Source: an uncultured Acidovorax sp.
GTDB lineage: Bacteria; Pseudomonadota; Gammaproteobacteria; Burkholderiales; Burkholderiaceae_C
Length of the DNA: 64,000 bases
Assembly: GCA_913774955.1 (NCBI GenBank)
Contig: CAJYKV010000004.1
Location: 186,001 to 250,000, forward strand
Direction: 5' to 3'
In this document: positions 49,601 to 58,591 of the stretch, in pieces
Layout of the letters: every line of letters starts with the position of its first letter
Numbering within the stretch: the first letter of the stretch is position 1
Position numbers and translations under genes: made by a program
The notes under the pieces: model-generated
What the model saw: only the letters and a program-made list of their open reading frames with translations
What the model was told of the DNA's origin: nothing
Database searches by the model: none

Positions 49601-49805
49601 GCTGGGCTGGGGGGAGGGCGCCGAGCTGCGCCGGCCGCTGGGCCTGGCGATCTTCGGCGGACTGGTGCTGAGCCAGCTGCTCACGCTGTTCACCACGCCG
49701 GTGATCTACCTCGCCTTCGACCGGCTGGGCCGCCGCTGGACGGGCCGCGGCACGGCCGCGGCGCCCGAGGTGCCCGCGCCCCCGGCGGCGGAGGGCCGTC
49801 CGTGA
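46662..49805 (+). CDS. mdtB: RND multidrug efflux pump subunit MdtB
   Basis: 1047 residues, HAE1-type RND pump with twelve transmembrane helices. The N terminus SRPFIERPVATALLMLAIV, the motif GATGFVVDDAIVMIEN-type TGFVVDDAIVMIENIARYIE in helix 4 region and GIVKKNAIMMIDFAIDAER near helix 10 are standard; the two Asp residues of the proton relay lie in VVDDAIVM. The arrangement of two tandem pump genes after the adaptor is that of MdtABC, in which MdtB and MdtC form a heterotrimer. It exports drugs, bile-salt-like or other amphiphilic compounds by proton antiport. Confidence 0.95.
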   Translation: MSPSRPFIERPVATALLMLAIVLAGLVGFRFLPLSALPQVDYPTIQVQTLYPGASPEVMSRNVSAPLERQFGQMPGLARMASTSAAGVSIVTLQFDLGLAIDVAEQEVQAAINAGSSLLPTDLPAPPVYAKVNPADAPVLTLAISSDTLPLTEVQNLVNTRLAQKISQVPGVGLVTLAGGQRPAVRIQADTKALASHGIGLDTLRSAISAANANSAKGSFDGPQRAYTINANDQLLTAEDYKRLVVSWKNGAPVRMVDVARVVDGAENDRLRAWAGIGAAPEATLTPAIILNVQRQPGANVISTVDSIQRQLPELQAGLPASLDVQVLADRTTGIRASVHHVEMELVLAVLMVVLVIFFFLHSLRATVIASLAVPISLIGTCGVMYLLGYSLNNLSLMALTIATGFVVDDAIVMIENIARYIEEGEPPFQAALKGATQIGFTIISLTVSLIAVLIPLLFMSDVVGRLFREFAVTLALTILISAVVSLTLVPMMSARWLRALPDTPPRGVGGAIQRGFDRVIVRYDGWLQWVLRHQGATLLVALLTLALTVVLYVFIPKGLFPTQDTGQLQGRLVASQDVSFERMSTLQQAAVRAILQDPDVASLSSFVGVDGANNTMLNTGRMLINLKPGRDAQDTVMQRLRDRAASVAGVTLYLQPTQDLSIDAETGPTEYRATIGGVDSAEVNAWTNKLVERLRTVPQVRNATTDAGAQGLSAFVDIDRATAARLSVTASAVDDTLYSAFGQRIVSTIFTETNQYRVILEAQQEGLSSPEGLGTLQLRTGGGAPTPLSAVATIREQPAPLQVTRVAQYPAATLGFDKAGGVSLGESVDAIRAAAQEIGMPAGLSLQFQGAAGAYEKSLTSQLWLILAAMVCVYIVLGVLYESYVHPLTILSTLPSAGVGALLALMLTGNDLGVIGIIGIILLIGIVKKNAIMMIDFAIDAERGQGLPPQEAIHQAALLRFRPILMTTLAALFAALPLMLGWGEGAELRRPLGLAIFGGLVLSQLLTLFTTPVIYLAFDRLGRRWTGRGTAAAPEVPAPPAAEGRP

Positions 49806-52800
49806 ACCTCTCGCGCCCCTTCGTCGAGCGGCCCGTCGCCACGGTGCTGCTCACCATCGGCATGGCGCTCGCGGGCATCGCGGCCTTCTTCCTGCTGCCG
49901 GTGGCGCCGCTGCCGCAGGTGGACTATCCGGCGATCTCCGTCTCGGCCAGCCTGCCCGGCGCCAGCCCCGAGACCATGGCCACGAGCGTGGCGACGCCGC
50001 TGGAGCGGCGCCTGGGCGTGATCGCGGGCGTGAACGAGATGACGTCCTCCAGCTCCAGCGGCTCGGCGCGCGTCAGCCTGCAGTTCGACCTGAACCGCAA
50101 GATCGACAGCGCCGCGCGCGAAGTGCAGGCGGCCATCAACGCCTCGCGCGCGGACCTGCCCGCCACGCTGCGCAGCAACCCCACCTACCGCAAGATCAAC
50201 CCGGCCGATTCGCCGGTGATCATCCTCGCGCTCACCTCGAAATCGCGCACGCCGGGCGAGATCTACGACGCCGTCTCCAACGTCGTCAGCCAGCGCATTT
50301 CGCAGGTGGACGGCGTGGGCGACGTGGAGATCGGCGGCGGCTCGCTGCCGGCGGTGCGCGTGGAGCTGCTGCCGTTCCCCCTCAACCGCTACGGCATCGC
50401 CACCGAAGACGTGCGCGCCGCGATCCAGGCCGCGAACGCCAACCGGCCCAAGGGCGCGATCGAGAGCGACGGCCGGCGCCTGCAGATCTACACGCCGTCC
50501 CCCTCGCGGCGCGCGGCCGACTATGCCGACCTCGTCATCGCCTGGCGCGACGGCGCGCCGGTGCGGCTGGGCGACGTGGCGCGGGTGGTGGACGGCGTGG
50601 AGAACACCCGCACCCTCGGCCTCTTCAACGGCGAGCCGGCCATCATCGTGCTCATCACGCGGCAGCCGGGCGCCAACATCATCGAGACCGTGGACGGCGT
50701 GCGGGCGCTGCTGCCCGCGCTGCAGGCGCAGCTGCCGCAGGACATCCGCATCGCCGTGGCGTCCGACAGCACCAATTCCATCCGCGCGTCGCTGCGCGAG
50801 ATCGAGGTCACGCTGATGGTCTCGATCGCGCTGGTGGTGCTGGTGGTGGGCCTCTTTCTGCGCAAGGCGCGCGCCACGGTGATTCCGGCCGTGGCCACGG
50901 TGGTGTCGCTGCTGGGCACCTTCGGCGTGATGTACCTGCTGGGCTTCAGCCTGAACAACCTGAGCCTCATGGCGCTCACGGTGGCGACCGGCTTCGTGGT
51001 GGACGACGCCATCGTGGTGCTGGAGAACACCGCCCGCCACATCGAGGCCGGCATGGACCGCATGGCGGCCGCGCTGCAGGGAGCGCGCGAGGTCGGCTTC
51101 ACGGTGCTGTCGATCAGCCTCTCGCTGGTGGCGGTGTTCATTCCGCTGCTGTTCATGGACGGCCAGGTCGGGCGGCTGTTCCGCGAGTTCGCCGTGACGC
51201 TCTCGGTGGCCGTGGCGATCTCGCTGGTGATCTCGCTCACCACCACGCCGATGATGTGCGCGCTGCTGCTGCGCTCGGAGTCCGAAGAGGCGCGCCGCCG
51301 CGGCGGGCCGGCGAAGCCACCGGGCCGGTTCTCGCGCGCGGCGGCCCGGGCGCAGGACGCGGTGCTGCGCGGCTACGGCCATGCGCTGGACTGGGCGCTG
51401 GCGAGCAAGGCGCTGGTCATCGCCATCCTGCTGGCCGTGATCGGCCTGAACGTCTACCTGTTCAGCCACATCCCCAAGGGATTTTTCCCGCAGCAGGACA
51501 ACGGCCAACTGGTGGCGGGCCTGCGCGCCGACCAGAGCATTTCGTCCGGGGCGCTGGCGGACAAGCTGCGCCAGGCCGTGGAGATCATCCGCAAGGACCC
51601 GGCCGTGGACACCGTCGTGGGATTCTCCGGAGGCGGGCGGGCCGGCGGCGGCTTCATGTTCGTCAACCTCAAGCCCGTGTCCGAGCGCAGCGACCCCAGC
51701 ATGGCCGTGGTCAACCGGCTGCGGCCGCAGCTCGGGATGCTCACCGGCCTGCGGGTCTTCCTCTCGCCCGTGCAGGACCTGCGCATGGGGGGGCGTTCCA
51801 GCAACTCGACCTACCAGTACACGCTCAAGAGCGACAACCTCGCCGACATGCGCGTCTGGGCGACCCGGCTGGCCGAGCGCCTGAAGCAGGAGACGCTGCT
51901 CACCGACATCGACACCGACCAGGCCGACAACGGCTCCGAAACCTTCGTCGAGGTGGACCGGGAGAGCGCCGCGCGCATGGGCGTGAGCGCATCGGCGGTC
52001 GATGCGGCGCTCTACAACGCCTTCGGCCAGCGGTCGGTCGCCACCATCTACGGCGAGCTGAACCAGTATTCCGTCATCATGGAATGGGCACCGGAATACA
52101 CGCGCGGCCCGCCCGCCCTGAAGGACATCTTCGTGCCCGCCAACCTCTCGGGCACCACCGGCTCCTCGGCCAACCCGGGGCAGCGCGGCGCCTCCACGGG
52201 GCAGGTGCTGGCCACCGCCACGCAGACCATGGTGCCGCTCTCGGCCATCGCGAAGGTGGTGGAGCGCTCAGCGCCCACCTCCATCAGCCACCAGGACGGC
52301 GAGCTGGCCACCACCATCTCCTTCAACCTGGACGGCAACACCTCGCTCAGCCAGGCGCGGCAGATCATCGAGCAGGCCGAAGCCGACATCGCGATGCCCA
52401 CGAACGTGCGCGGCAGCTTCGAGGGCACGGCGCGCAGCTTCCAGGACACCCAGGGGCAGCAGTTCCTGCTGATCCTGGCGGCGATCGTGGTGATCTACAT
52501 CGTGCTGGGCGTGCTCTACGAGAGCCTGATCCATCCCGTCACCGTGCTCACCACGCTGCCCTCGGCGGGCGTGGGCGCGGTGCTGGCACTGCTGCTCTTC
52601 CGCATGGAGTTCACCATCATCGCGCTGATCGGCGTGTTCCTGCTGATCGGCATCGTGAAGAAGAACGCCATCCTGATCATCGATTTCGCGCTGGACGCCG
52701 AACGCGCGCGCGGGCTCTCCGCCACCGAGGCGGTGCGCGAGGCCTGCATGCTGCGCCTGCGCCCGATCCTGATGACCACGCTGGCCGCCGCCCTCGGCGC

Positions 52801-53017
52801 GCTGCCGCTGGCCATCGGTTTCGGGCAGGGGTCGGAGCTGCGCCAGCCCCTGGGCGTCGCCATCATCGGCGGCCTCTTCGCCAGCCAGCTGCTCACCCTG
52901 CTGACCACGCCCGTGGTCTATGTGCTGCTCGACCGGCTCCGCCGCCCGTCGGGCAACGAACGCCACCTCGCCCGCGCCGCCGACCCGGCGCCGGCCGCGC
53001 CCGCGCAACCATCATGA
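49802..53017 (+). CDS. mdtC: RND multidrug efflux pump subunit MdtC
   Basis: 1071 residues, paralogous to MdtB. The GTG start (49802) overlaps the mdtB stop as GTGA. Landmarks: SRPFVERPVATVLLTIGMA, ATGFVVDDAIVVLENTARHIEAG, HIPKGFFPQQDNGQLVAG and GIVKKNAILIIDFALDAERARG. It carries more sequence in the periplasmic loops than MdtB. Together with MdtA and the outer-membrane factor it forms the tripartite pump. Overlaps the next gene (ATGA). Confidence 0.95.
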   Translation: MNLSRPFVERPVATVLLTIGMALAGIAAFFLLPVAPLPQVDYPAISVSASLPGASPETMATSVATPLERRLGVIAGVNEMTSSSSSGSARVSLQFDLNRKIDSAAREVQAAINASRADLPATLRSNPTYRKINPADSPVIILALTSKSRTPGEIYDAVSNVVSQRISQVDGVGDVEIGGGSLPAVRVELLPFPLNRYGIATEDVRAAIQAANANRPKGAIESDGRRLQIYTPSPSRRAADYADLVIAWRDGAPVRLGDVARVVDGVENTRTLGLFNGEPAIIVLITRQPGANIIETVDGVRALLPALQAQLPQDIRIAVASDSTNSIRASLREIEVTLMVSIALVVLVVGLFLRKARATVIPAVATVVSLLGTFGVMYLLGFSLNNLSLMALTVATGFVVDDAIVVLENTARHIEAGMDRMAAALQGAREVGFTVLSISLSLVAVFIPLLFMDGQVGRLFREFAVTLSVAVAISLVISLTTTPMMCALLLRSESEEARRRGGPAKPPGRFSRAAARAQDAVLRGYGHALDWALASKALVIAILLAVIGLNVYLFSHIPKGFFPQQDNGQLVAGLRADQSISSGALADKLRQAVEIIRKDPAVDTVVGFSGGGRAGGGFMFVNLKPVSERSDPSMAVVNRLRPQLGMLTGLRVFLSPVQDLRMGGRSSNSTYQYTLKSDNLADMRVWATRLAERLKQETLLTDIDTDQADNGSETFVEVDRESAARMGVSASAVDAALYNAFGQRSVATIYGELNQYSVIMEWAPEYTRGPPALKDIFVPANLSGTTGSSANPGQRGASTGQVLATATQTMVPLSAIAKVVERSAPTSISHQDGELATTISFNLDGNTSLSQARQIIEQAEADIAMPTNVRGSFEGTARSFQDTQGQQFLLILAAIVVIYIVLGVLYESLIHPVTVLTTLPSAGVGAVLALLLFRMEFTIIALIGVFLLIGIVKKNAILIIDFALDAERARGLSATEAVREACMLRLRPILMTTLAAALGALPLAIGFGQGSELRQPLGVAIIGGLFASQLLTLLTTPVVYVLLDRLRRPSGNERHLARAADPAPAAPAQPS

Positions 53018-54573
53018 CCCAGCCCGTTCCTTCCGCCGCCGCATCGCCCCTGCGCTCCCCGGGCCCTGCACCCGGTGCATCCCGCGTGCCGGGCGTGCCC
53101 GACACGGCGCGCCTGCCGCGCATGCCGCTTCTGACGCGCGCCTGCGCCGCGGTGCTGCTGCCCGCCTGGCTGGCGGGCTGCTCCGTCGCGCCGCCCTACG
53201 AGCCGCCCGCGCTCGCCACGCCGCTGCCCACCGCCTTCAAGGAAGCCGGAGCCCTCTGGCAGCCCGCCGCGCCGGCCGACGCGATCGACCGCGGAGCGTG
53301 GTGGACGCTGTTCGGCGATCCGGACCTGGACCGCCTCGCCGCGCAGGTGCAGGTGTCGAACCAGAACATCGCCGCCGCCGTGGCCGCCTATGCCCAGGCG
53401 CAGGCGCTGGTGCGCGAGCAGCGCGCCGGCCTGCTGCCGGGCGTGAACCTGTCGGCCAGCGAAACGCGCTCGGGCGGCGAGGGCTCCGCACGCCGCGGCA
53501 CCACCGCGCAGGCCGCGCTGGGCGCGAGCTGGGCGCCGGACGTCTGGGGCCGCCTGGGCAGCACGGTGGACAGCGCCCGCGCCAGCGCCCAGGCCAGCGA
53601 GGCGGACCTGGCCGCGGCGCGGCTCTCGGCCGTGGGCTCGCTGGTCACGGCCTACTTCCAGTTGCGCGAGGCCGATGCCGAGGCCGACCTGCTGCGCGCC
53701 ACGGTGGAGGCCTACGAGCGCAGCCTGCGCATCGCCCGGAACCGCTACGACGCGGGCGTGGCGGCCCAGTCCGACGTGCTGCAGGCCCGCACCCAGCTCG
53801 CGAACGCGCGTGCCGATCTGGCCACCGTGCAGCGCAACCGCGCCGGCTACGAACACGCCATCGCGGTGCTGGCGGGCCAGCCGCCGTCCGCCTTCGCGCT
53901 GCCGCCCGGCACCTGGGTGGCCCGCGTGCCCGAGGTGCCCGCGGCGCTGCCCTCCACCCTGCTGGAGCGCCGCCCGGACATCGCCGCCGCCGAGCGCGCC
54001 GTGGCGGCCGCCAACGCGCAGATCGGCGTGCAGCGCTCCGCCTACTTCCCGAGTTTCAGCCTCACGGCCTCCCTGGGGCGCAGCGGCGCCGGCCTGGGTG
54101 ATCTGTTCAGCGCTTCGGGTGCGCTCTGGTCGCTGGGCCTGTCGGCCGCGCAGACGGTGTTCGACGGCGGGGCCATCGCCGCGCGCGTGGAGCAGGCGCG
54201 TGCCGCCCGCGAGGCGCGCATCGCCAACTACCGCCAGACGGTGCTGGGCGCGTTCCAGACGGTGGAAGACCAGCTCACCGCCGTGCGCACGCTGCAGGCG
54301 CAGGAGCCGCTGCGGCAGGAGGCCGTATCGGCCGCGCAGCGCACCGAGGAGCAGCTCCTCAACCGCTACCGCGCCGGCCAGGTGGGCTACACCGAAGTGG
54401 TCACCGCCCAGGTGGCGGCGCTCTCGGCACGGCGCGGGCTGCTGCAGCTGCAGGTGAACCGCCAGCTCGCCGCGGCTTCGCTGGTGCAGGCGCTCGGCGG
54501 CGGCTGGCAGGCGCCCTGGAGCGGCACGGGTACGGCGGGCATGGCCGAGCAGGGGGCCTCCGTGCCCCGATAA
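53014..54573 (+). CDS. outer-membrane factor lipoprotein (NodT/TolC-like)
   Basis: 519 residues. A leader and lipobox LLPAWLAGCSVAPPYEPP (about residues 46-60) mark a lipoprotein; a downstream ATG (53122, residue 37) is an alternative start close to the signal. The mature part has two OEP repeats (about 110-310 and 315-505) of the RND outer-membrane factor family, with WWTLFGDPDLDRL at the start, LLERRPDIAAAERAVAAANAQIG in the middle (the NodT signature) and LLNRYRAGQVGYTEVV near the end. It completes the tripartite MdtABC pump and its gene is coupled to mdtC. Confidence 0.94.
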   Translation: MTQPVPSAAASPLRSPGPAPGASRVPGVPDTARLPRMPLLTRACAAVLLPAWLAGCSVAPPYEPPALATPLPTAFKEAGALWQPAAPADAIDRGAWWTLFGDPDLDRLAAQVQVSNQNIAAAVAAYAQAQALVREQRAGLLPGVNLSASETRSGGEGSARRGTTAQAALGASWAPDVWGRLGSTVDSARASAQASEADLAAARLSAVGSLVTAYFQLREADAEADLLRATVEAYERSLRIARNRYDAGVAAQSDVLQARTQLANARADLATVQRNRAGYEHAIAVLAGQPPSAFALPPGTWVARVPEVPAALPSTLLERRPDIAAAERAVAAANAQIGVQRSAYFPSFSLTASLGRSGAGLGDLFSASGALWSLGLSAAQTVFDGGAIAARVEQARAAREARIANYRQTVLGAFQTVEDQLTAVRTLQAQEPLRQEAVSAAQRTEEQLLNRYRAGQVGYTEVVTAQVAALSARRGLLQLQVNRQLAAASLVQALGGGWQAPWSGTGTAGMAEQGASVPR

Positions 54574-54638
54574 TCCGCGGCGGCCGTCCGTGTGCCGTCG
54601 TGTGTTCGTCTGTTCGATTGATTGATTGAAGGATTTCC

Positions 54639-55463
54639 GTGGATTTCATCCTGCTGGCCAAGGCCGCCATCATGGGCGTGGTCGAGGGCCTGACCGAGTT
54701 CCTCCCCATCTCCTCCACCGGCCACCTGATCCTGGCCGGCGCGCTCCTCGGCTTCGACGACGAGAAGGCCAAGGTCTTCGACATCGCGATCCAGACCGGC
54801 GCCATCTTCGCGGTGATCCTCGTGTACTGGCAGAAGATCCGCGAGACGCTGGTGGCGCTGCCCACCCAGCCTCGGGCGCAGCGCTTCGCGCTCAACGTCC
54901 TCATCGGCTTCCTGCCGGCCGTGGTGCTGGCGCTGATCTTCGGCAAGGCGATCAAGGCGCACCTGTTCACACCCACGGTGGTCGCCACCACGTTCATCCT
55001 GGGCGGTTTCGTCATCCTGTGGGCCGAGCGGCGCGCGCCCGGCACGGCGCGCGTCACCTCGGTGGACGACATGACCCCGCTCGACGCCCTCAAGGTCGGG
55101 CTGGTGCAGTGCCTCGCCATGGTGCCGGGCACCAGCCGCAGCGGCGCCACCATCATCGGGGGCATGCTGCTGGGACTCTCGCGCAAGGCCGCCACCGATT
55201 TTTCGTTCTTCCTCGCGATCCCGACGCTGATCGGCGCGGGCGTGTACAGCCTCTACAAGGAGCGGCACCTCCTGTCGCTGGCCGACCTGCCGCTTTTCGG
55301 GGTGGGGCTGCTGTTCTCGTTCGTGAGCGCCTGGCTCTGCGTGCGCTGGCTGCTGCGCTACATCAGCACCCACAGCTTCGTGCCGTTCGCCTACTACCGC
55401 ATCGCCTTCGGCATCGTGGTGCTGGCCACCGCGTGGAGCGGCCTCGTGGCCTGGACGGACTGA
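54639..55463 (+). CDS. uppP: undecaprenyl-diphosphatase
   Basis: 274 residues from GTG 54639, with GAAGGA just before it. Eight or so hydrophobic segments and the two BacA/UppP signatures: [14 protein letters not shown] (helix 1) and [10 protein letters not shown]. It recycles undecaprenyl pyrophosphate to the monophosphate carrier for peptidoglycan and confers bacitracin resistance when overproduced. The protein is complete and of normal length. A short GATT repeat (54616-54627) lies immediately before the ribosome site. Confidence 0.97.
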   Translation: MDFILLAKAAIMGVVEGLTEFLPISSTGHLILAGALLGFDDEKAKVFDIAIQTGAIFAVILVYWQKIRETLVALPTQPRAQRFALNVLIGFLPAVVLALIFGKAIKAHLFTPTVVATTFILGGFVILWAERRAPGTARVTSVDDMTPLDALKVGLVQCLAMVPGTSRSGATIIGGMLLGLSRKAATDFSFFLAIPTLIGAGVYSLYKERHLLSLADLPLFGVGLLFSFVSAWLCVRWLLRYISTHSFVPFAYYRIAFGIVVLATAWSGLVAWTD

Positions 55464-55698
55464 GCGGCCCGCGTCAATCGGCAGTCCACACGATCCCGCC
55501 AGGTGGGACGGCTCATATCACGTCATAGCACGCAACGCTATGAAAAAGATCAAAGTGATAAGCTGCCGCCACATTTGAGTTCAAGACCCCGGGCCGTGCG
55601 TCATCGCCGCGAGGGGATGGAGCAGGCTGTTGCCTGGCTTGCCGGTTTGCCCCCGCACGCGGGAGCCGGCAGTCCATGCGTACGAGGGACCCGTGGCC

Positions 55699-57024
55699 AT
55701 GACGCCGAACGAATTGCCATTGGAGGGCGCGCTTTCCGCCGGGCCGTTCCCCGGCCTGCCGGATTCCGAGGTGCTGCAGGTGCTCACGCGCAACGTGGGC
55801 GCCACGGTGGCCGTGGTCAGCCGCGCCCTGCGTGTCGTCTACGTAAACGACGAGTACGCGCGCTGGTTCCGCGCCGCGCCCGCGGACATCGTCGGCAAGA
55901 CCCTGATCGAGCTCTACGGCGAATACAACCATTCGCGCTTCATGCCCTACGTGCGGCGGGTGCTGGCCGGCGAGCGCGTGAGCTACCAGCGCCTGGTGCT
56001 CGACCCGGAGGGGCGCGAATCCTGGCGCACCATCTGCGTCTCGCCCTGGCGCGATGCACGTGGCGGCATCGCGGGCTTCGTCACGGCGGCGCTCGACGTG
56101 GACGAGCTGCAGGTCGCCATGAACGCCCTGAGCACGGCCAACCAGCGCCTCGCTTCCCACATGGACAACAGCCCGCTGGCCGTGCTGGAGATGGACGACC
56201 AGTTGCGCGTGCTGCGCTGCTCGCGCCGCGCGATCGAACTCATGGGCTGGCAGGACCTGGTGCAGGTCGAGTGCCGCCGCCTGCACGAGCTGCCGGGCAC
56301 GGCCGCCATGGAGCCGCATCTCTCGCAGGCCTTCTCCGACCTGCGCTCGGGGCGCACCACGCGCAACCGGGTGGAGTCCTGCGTGCGCCGGGCCGACGGC
56401 TCGGAAGTGCATTGCGAGTGGTTCAACTCCGCGCTGACCGACGCCGGCGGCCGCGTGACGTCCATCATGTCGCTCGTGCAGGACATCTCCTCCAAGATCG
56501 AGATCGCGCGCCAGCAGCATTACCTGGCCAACCACGATTCGCTCACCGGCCTGCAGAACCGCTCCGCCTTCCACAGCCGCTTCGAGCACTCCCTCTCGCG
56601 GGTGCGCTCGCGCGGCGGCGCCGTGGCACTGCTGTTCATTGACCTGGACGGCTTCAAGAGGGTGAACGACGGGCACGGCCACAAGGTGGGCGACGAAGTG
56701 CTGCGCTGCGTCGCGCGCCGCCTGGCCCATACGGTGCGCGGCAGCGACACGGTGGCGCGCCTGGGCGGCGACGAATTCCTCGTGATGCTCGATACCGACG
56801 TGGAAGCGGACCTGGTGGGCCAGATCGGCGCGCGCATCGTCTCGGCGCTGGCCGAGCCCATGGAGGTCGACGGCCTGGCGGTGCAGGTGGGCGCGAGCAT
56901 CGGCGTGGCCATGCACCCCCCGCTCGAGGGCGACATCGAACTCCTCATGACCCAGGCCGACCAGGCCATGTACGCCGCCAAGCGCACCGGCCGCGGCTGC
57001 GTGCGCTACGCCGGACAGGCCTGA
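55699..57024 (+). CDS. PAS-PAS-GGDEF diguanylate cyclase
   Basis: 441 residues from ATG 55699 (GAGGGA precedes it). Two PAS domains (about 28-145, VNDEYARWFRAAPADIVGKTLIELYGE; and about 155-270, ASHMDNSPLAVLEMDDQLRVLR) are followed by a GGDEF domain. The active site GGDEF (356-360) is intact in ARLGGDEFLVML, and the product-inhibition I-site RGSD (347-350) lies five residues before it. It makes cyclic di-GMP from GTP and lacks an EAL domain. No membrane segment, so a cytosolic sensor; PAS ligand unknown. Confidence 0.95.
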   Translation: MTPNELPLEGALSAGPFPGLPDSEVLQVLTRNVGATVAVVSRALRVVYVNDEYARWFRAAPADIVGKTLIELYGEYNHSRFMPYVRRVLAGERVSYQRLVLDPEGRESWRTICVSPWRDARGGIAGFVTAALDVDELQVAMNALSTANQRLASHMDNSPLAVLEMDDQLRVLRCSRRAIELMGWQDLVQVECRRLHELPGTAAMEPHLSQAFSDLRSGRTTRNRVESCVRRADGSEVHCEWFNSALTDAGGRVTSIMSLVQDISSKIEIARQQHYLANHDSLTGLQNRSAFHSRFEHSLSRVRSRGGAVALLFIDLDGFKRVNDGHGHKVGDEVLRCVARRLAHTVRGSDTVARLGGDEFLVMLDTDVEADLVGQIGARIVSALAEPMEVDGLAVQVGASIGVAMHPPLEGDIELLMTQADQAMYAAKRTGRGCVRYAGQA

Positions 57025-57040
57025 TGCGGCGCCGGTCGCC

Positions 57041-57075
57041 GCAGTGCAGTGCAGTGCAGTGCAGTGCAGTGCAGT
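57041..57075 (+). repeat. pentanucleotide tandem repeat (GCAGT)7
   Basis: Seven perfect GCAGT units plus a partial GC, in the 88 bases between two convergent genes (the GGDEF gene and the flavin oxidase). The unit length is not a multiple of three, but it is outside coding sequence. Copy number may vary between strains. Confidence 0.95.
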
Positions 57076-57112
57076 GCGCCCCCGGCAAGGCGCGCGGCGC
57101 GGGCCTGCCGGG

Positions 57113-58591
57113 TCAGGGCAGCTTCACGCTCTGCGCGAAACGGAAGAAGTTGCCCGGGTCGTACCTCTGCTTGACCTGCTGCAGGCGCGCGTAGGTGTCG
57201 GTGCCCCAGTAGGCCTGCGGAGAGTCCGCGAGCGAGCCGTCCGGATAGTTCTGGTACACCGCGCCGGTCAGGAAGGGTCGCATCAGCTCCATGAAGCCCG
57301 CCAGCCATTTTTCCGTCCGTTCACGCTCGGCGGCATCGGTCCAGAACACGTCCGCGACGAGGTCGGCGTCCACGTCGCGGTGGACGAAGGCACTGTCCCT
57401 GGCCGGATAGCGCTGGATCGCGCCGCCGTAGGGCTCCAGGTAGAACATCGAATAGGTGTTGGGCGAGGTCACGAAGTAGTCGATCGCCGCCTGCCACTCT
57501 TCCTTCGTGAGCGCGCGGCCGATGTAGCCGCTCGATTTGCTCTCGCGCACGTGATCCGGCAGATCCTGGGGGAGTTCGTAGGGGTGGTCCTCCAGCCAGT
57601 GGTTCATCGCGGGGTAACTGCCCGAATCGTCCGCCAGCAGCCGGGCGCTCGGCAGCGCCAGCAGGGGGGCGATGGCGGCCCGGCCGGCGTCGGACGTGCC
57701 GCAGTACATGCCCTGGATCATGAACACCGGTTTCCCGTCGCGGAAGCCCAGGTTCATCATGTAGCCCAGCGCATCGGGCGCGCCGGTGCGCATGAAGTCC
57801 TTCTGCAGCAGCACCAGCACGTCGGCCGCGTCGGCCGCGTCCCAGCCGATCGACCAGGCCCACACGCTCGGCAGCAGCTCCATGCGGTAGGTCACCTGCA
57901 GCAGCACGCCGAAGTTGCCGCCCGTGCCGCCGCGCAGGGCCCAGTAGAGGTCCGCATGCTCGGTGGCGCTGGCGGTCACGATGGTCTCGCCGTCGGCCAG
58001 CAGCACGCGCATCGATTCGACCATGTCGCTCTGGATGCCGAACTGGCGCGAGGTGTAGCCGTAGCCGCCGCCCTGCACGAAGCCGCCCACGCAGACGTTG
58101 CCGCAGGCGCCCGTGGGCACGTGCCAGCCCGTCGCCCCCATGGCGCTGTTGAAGTGGTCGAAATCCGTGCCCGGCAGCACGTGCACGCACTGGTTGGCGG
58201 TATCGAGGGTCACGCCGCTCAGCCCCTTGAGGTCGATCACCATGCCGCCGGTGTTGACCGAATAACCCGCCGTGCTGTGGCCACCGCAGCGCACGGCCAC
58301 CCAGAGCTTCCAGGTCTGCGCGAACCGCACGCACAGCTTCGCGTCGTTCTCGCTCTCGCAATAGGCGATCAGCAGAGGGAAGGCCTGGAAGGCGGGGTTC
58401 GACTCCTGCCGGTCGTCCGCGTAGCTGGCATCGGTGGGCAGCACGACGTGGCCGACCATGGCCTTCTCGAGCGCGGCCAGAGCCTCCCAGGGCCATGGTG
58501 ACCCGGTCGGCGTGTTGGCGGCGGCCAGTGCCAGCAGGCCGGCGATGCGCTCGTCCTTGGCGCGGCGGGCAGGGCTCTTGCGTTGGGCCAT
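57113..58591 (-). CDS. FAD-binding berberine-bridge-type oxidase
   Basis: 492 residues, a VAO-fold flavoprotein. FAD attachment sites are visible: His105 in VRCGGHSTAGYS (8-alpha-histidyl) and Cys163 in GACGNVCVGGFVQGGG (6-S-cysteinyl), suggesting bicovalent flavin. The C-terminal BBE domain is recognised by YQNYPDGS, YWGTDTYARLQQVKQRYDPGNFFRFAQSV (YDPGNFFRF). Enzymes of this type oxidise sugars, alcohols or alkaloid-like substrates with O2. There is no signal peptide, so it is probably cytosolic. ATG 58591 is chosen; further upstream codons are not family-like. A perfect palindrome at 58700-58712 lies in the upstream region. Confidence 0.9.
   Translation of the reverse strand: MAQRKSPARRAKDERIAGLLALAAANTPTGSPWPWEALAALEKAMVGHVVLPTDASYADDRQESNPAFQAFPLLIAYCESENDAKLCVRFAQTWKLWVAVRCGGHSTAGYSVNTGGMVIDLKGLSGVTLDTANQCVHVLPGTDFDHFNSAMGATGWHVPTGACGNVCVGGFVQGGGYGYTSRQFGIQSDMVESMRVLLADGETIVTASATEHADLYWALRGGTGGNFGVLLQVTYRMELLPSVWAWSIGWDAADAADVLVLLQKDFMRTGAPDALGYMMNLGFRDGKPVFMIQGMYCGTSDAGRAAIAPLLALPSARLLADDSGSYPAMNHWLEDHPYELPQDLPDHVRESKSSGYIGRALTKEEWQAAIDYFVTSPNTYSMFYLEPYGGAIQRYPARDSAFVHRDVDADLVADVFWTDAAERERTEKWLAGFMELMRPFLTGAVYQNYPDGSLADSPQAYWGTDTYARLQQVKQRYDPGNFFRFAQSVKLP

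Noticed and set aside
54616..54627. GATT tandem repeat before uppP
   Set aside because: Only three units; too short to be informative.
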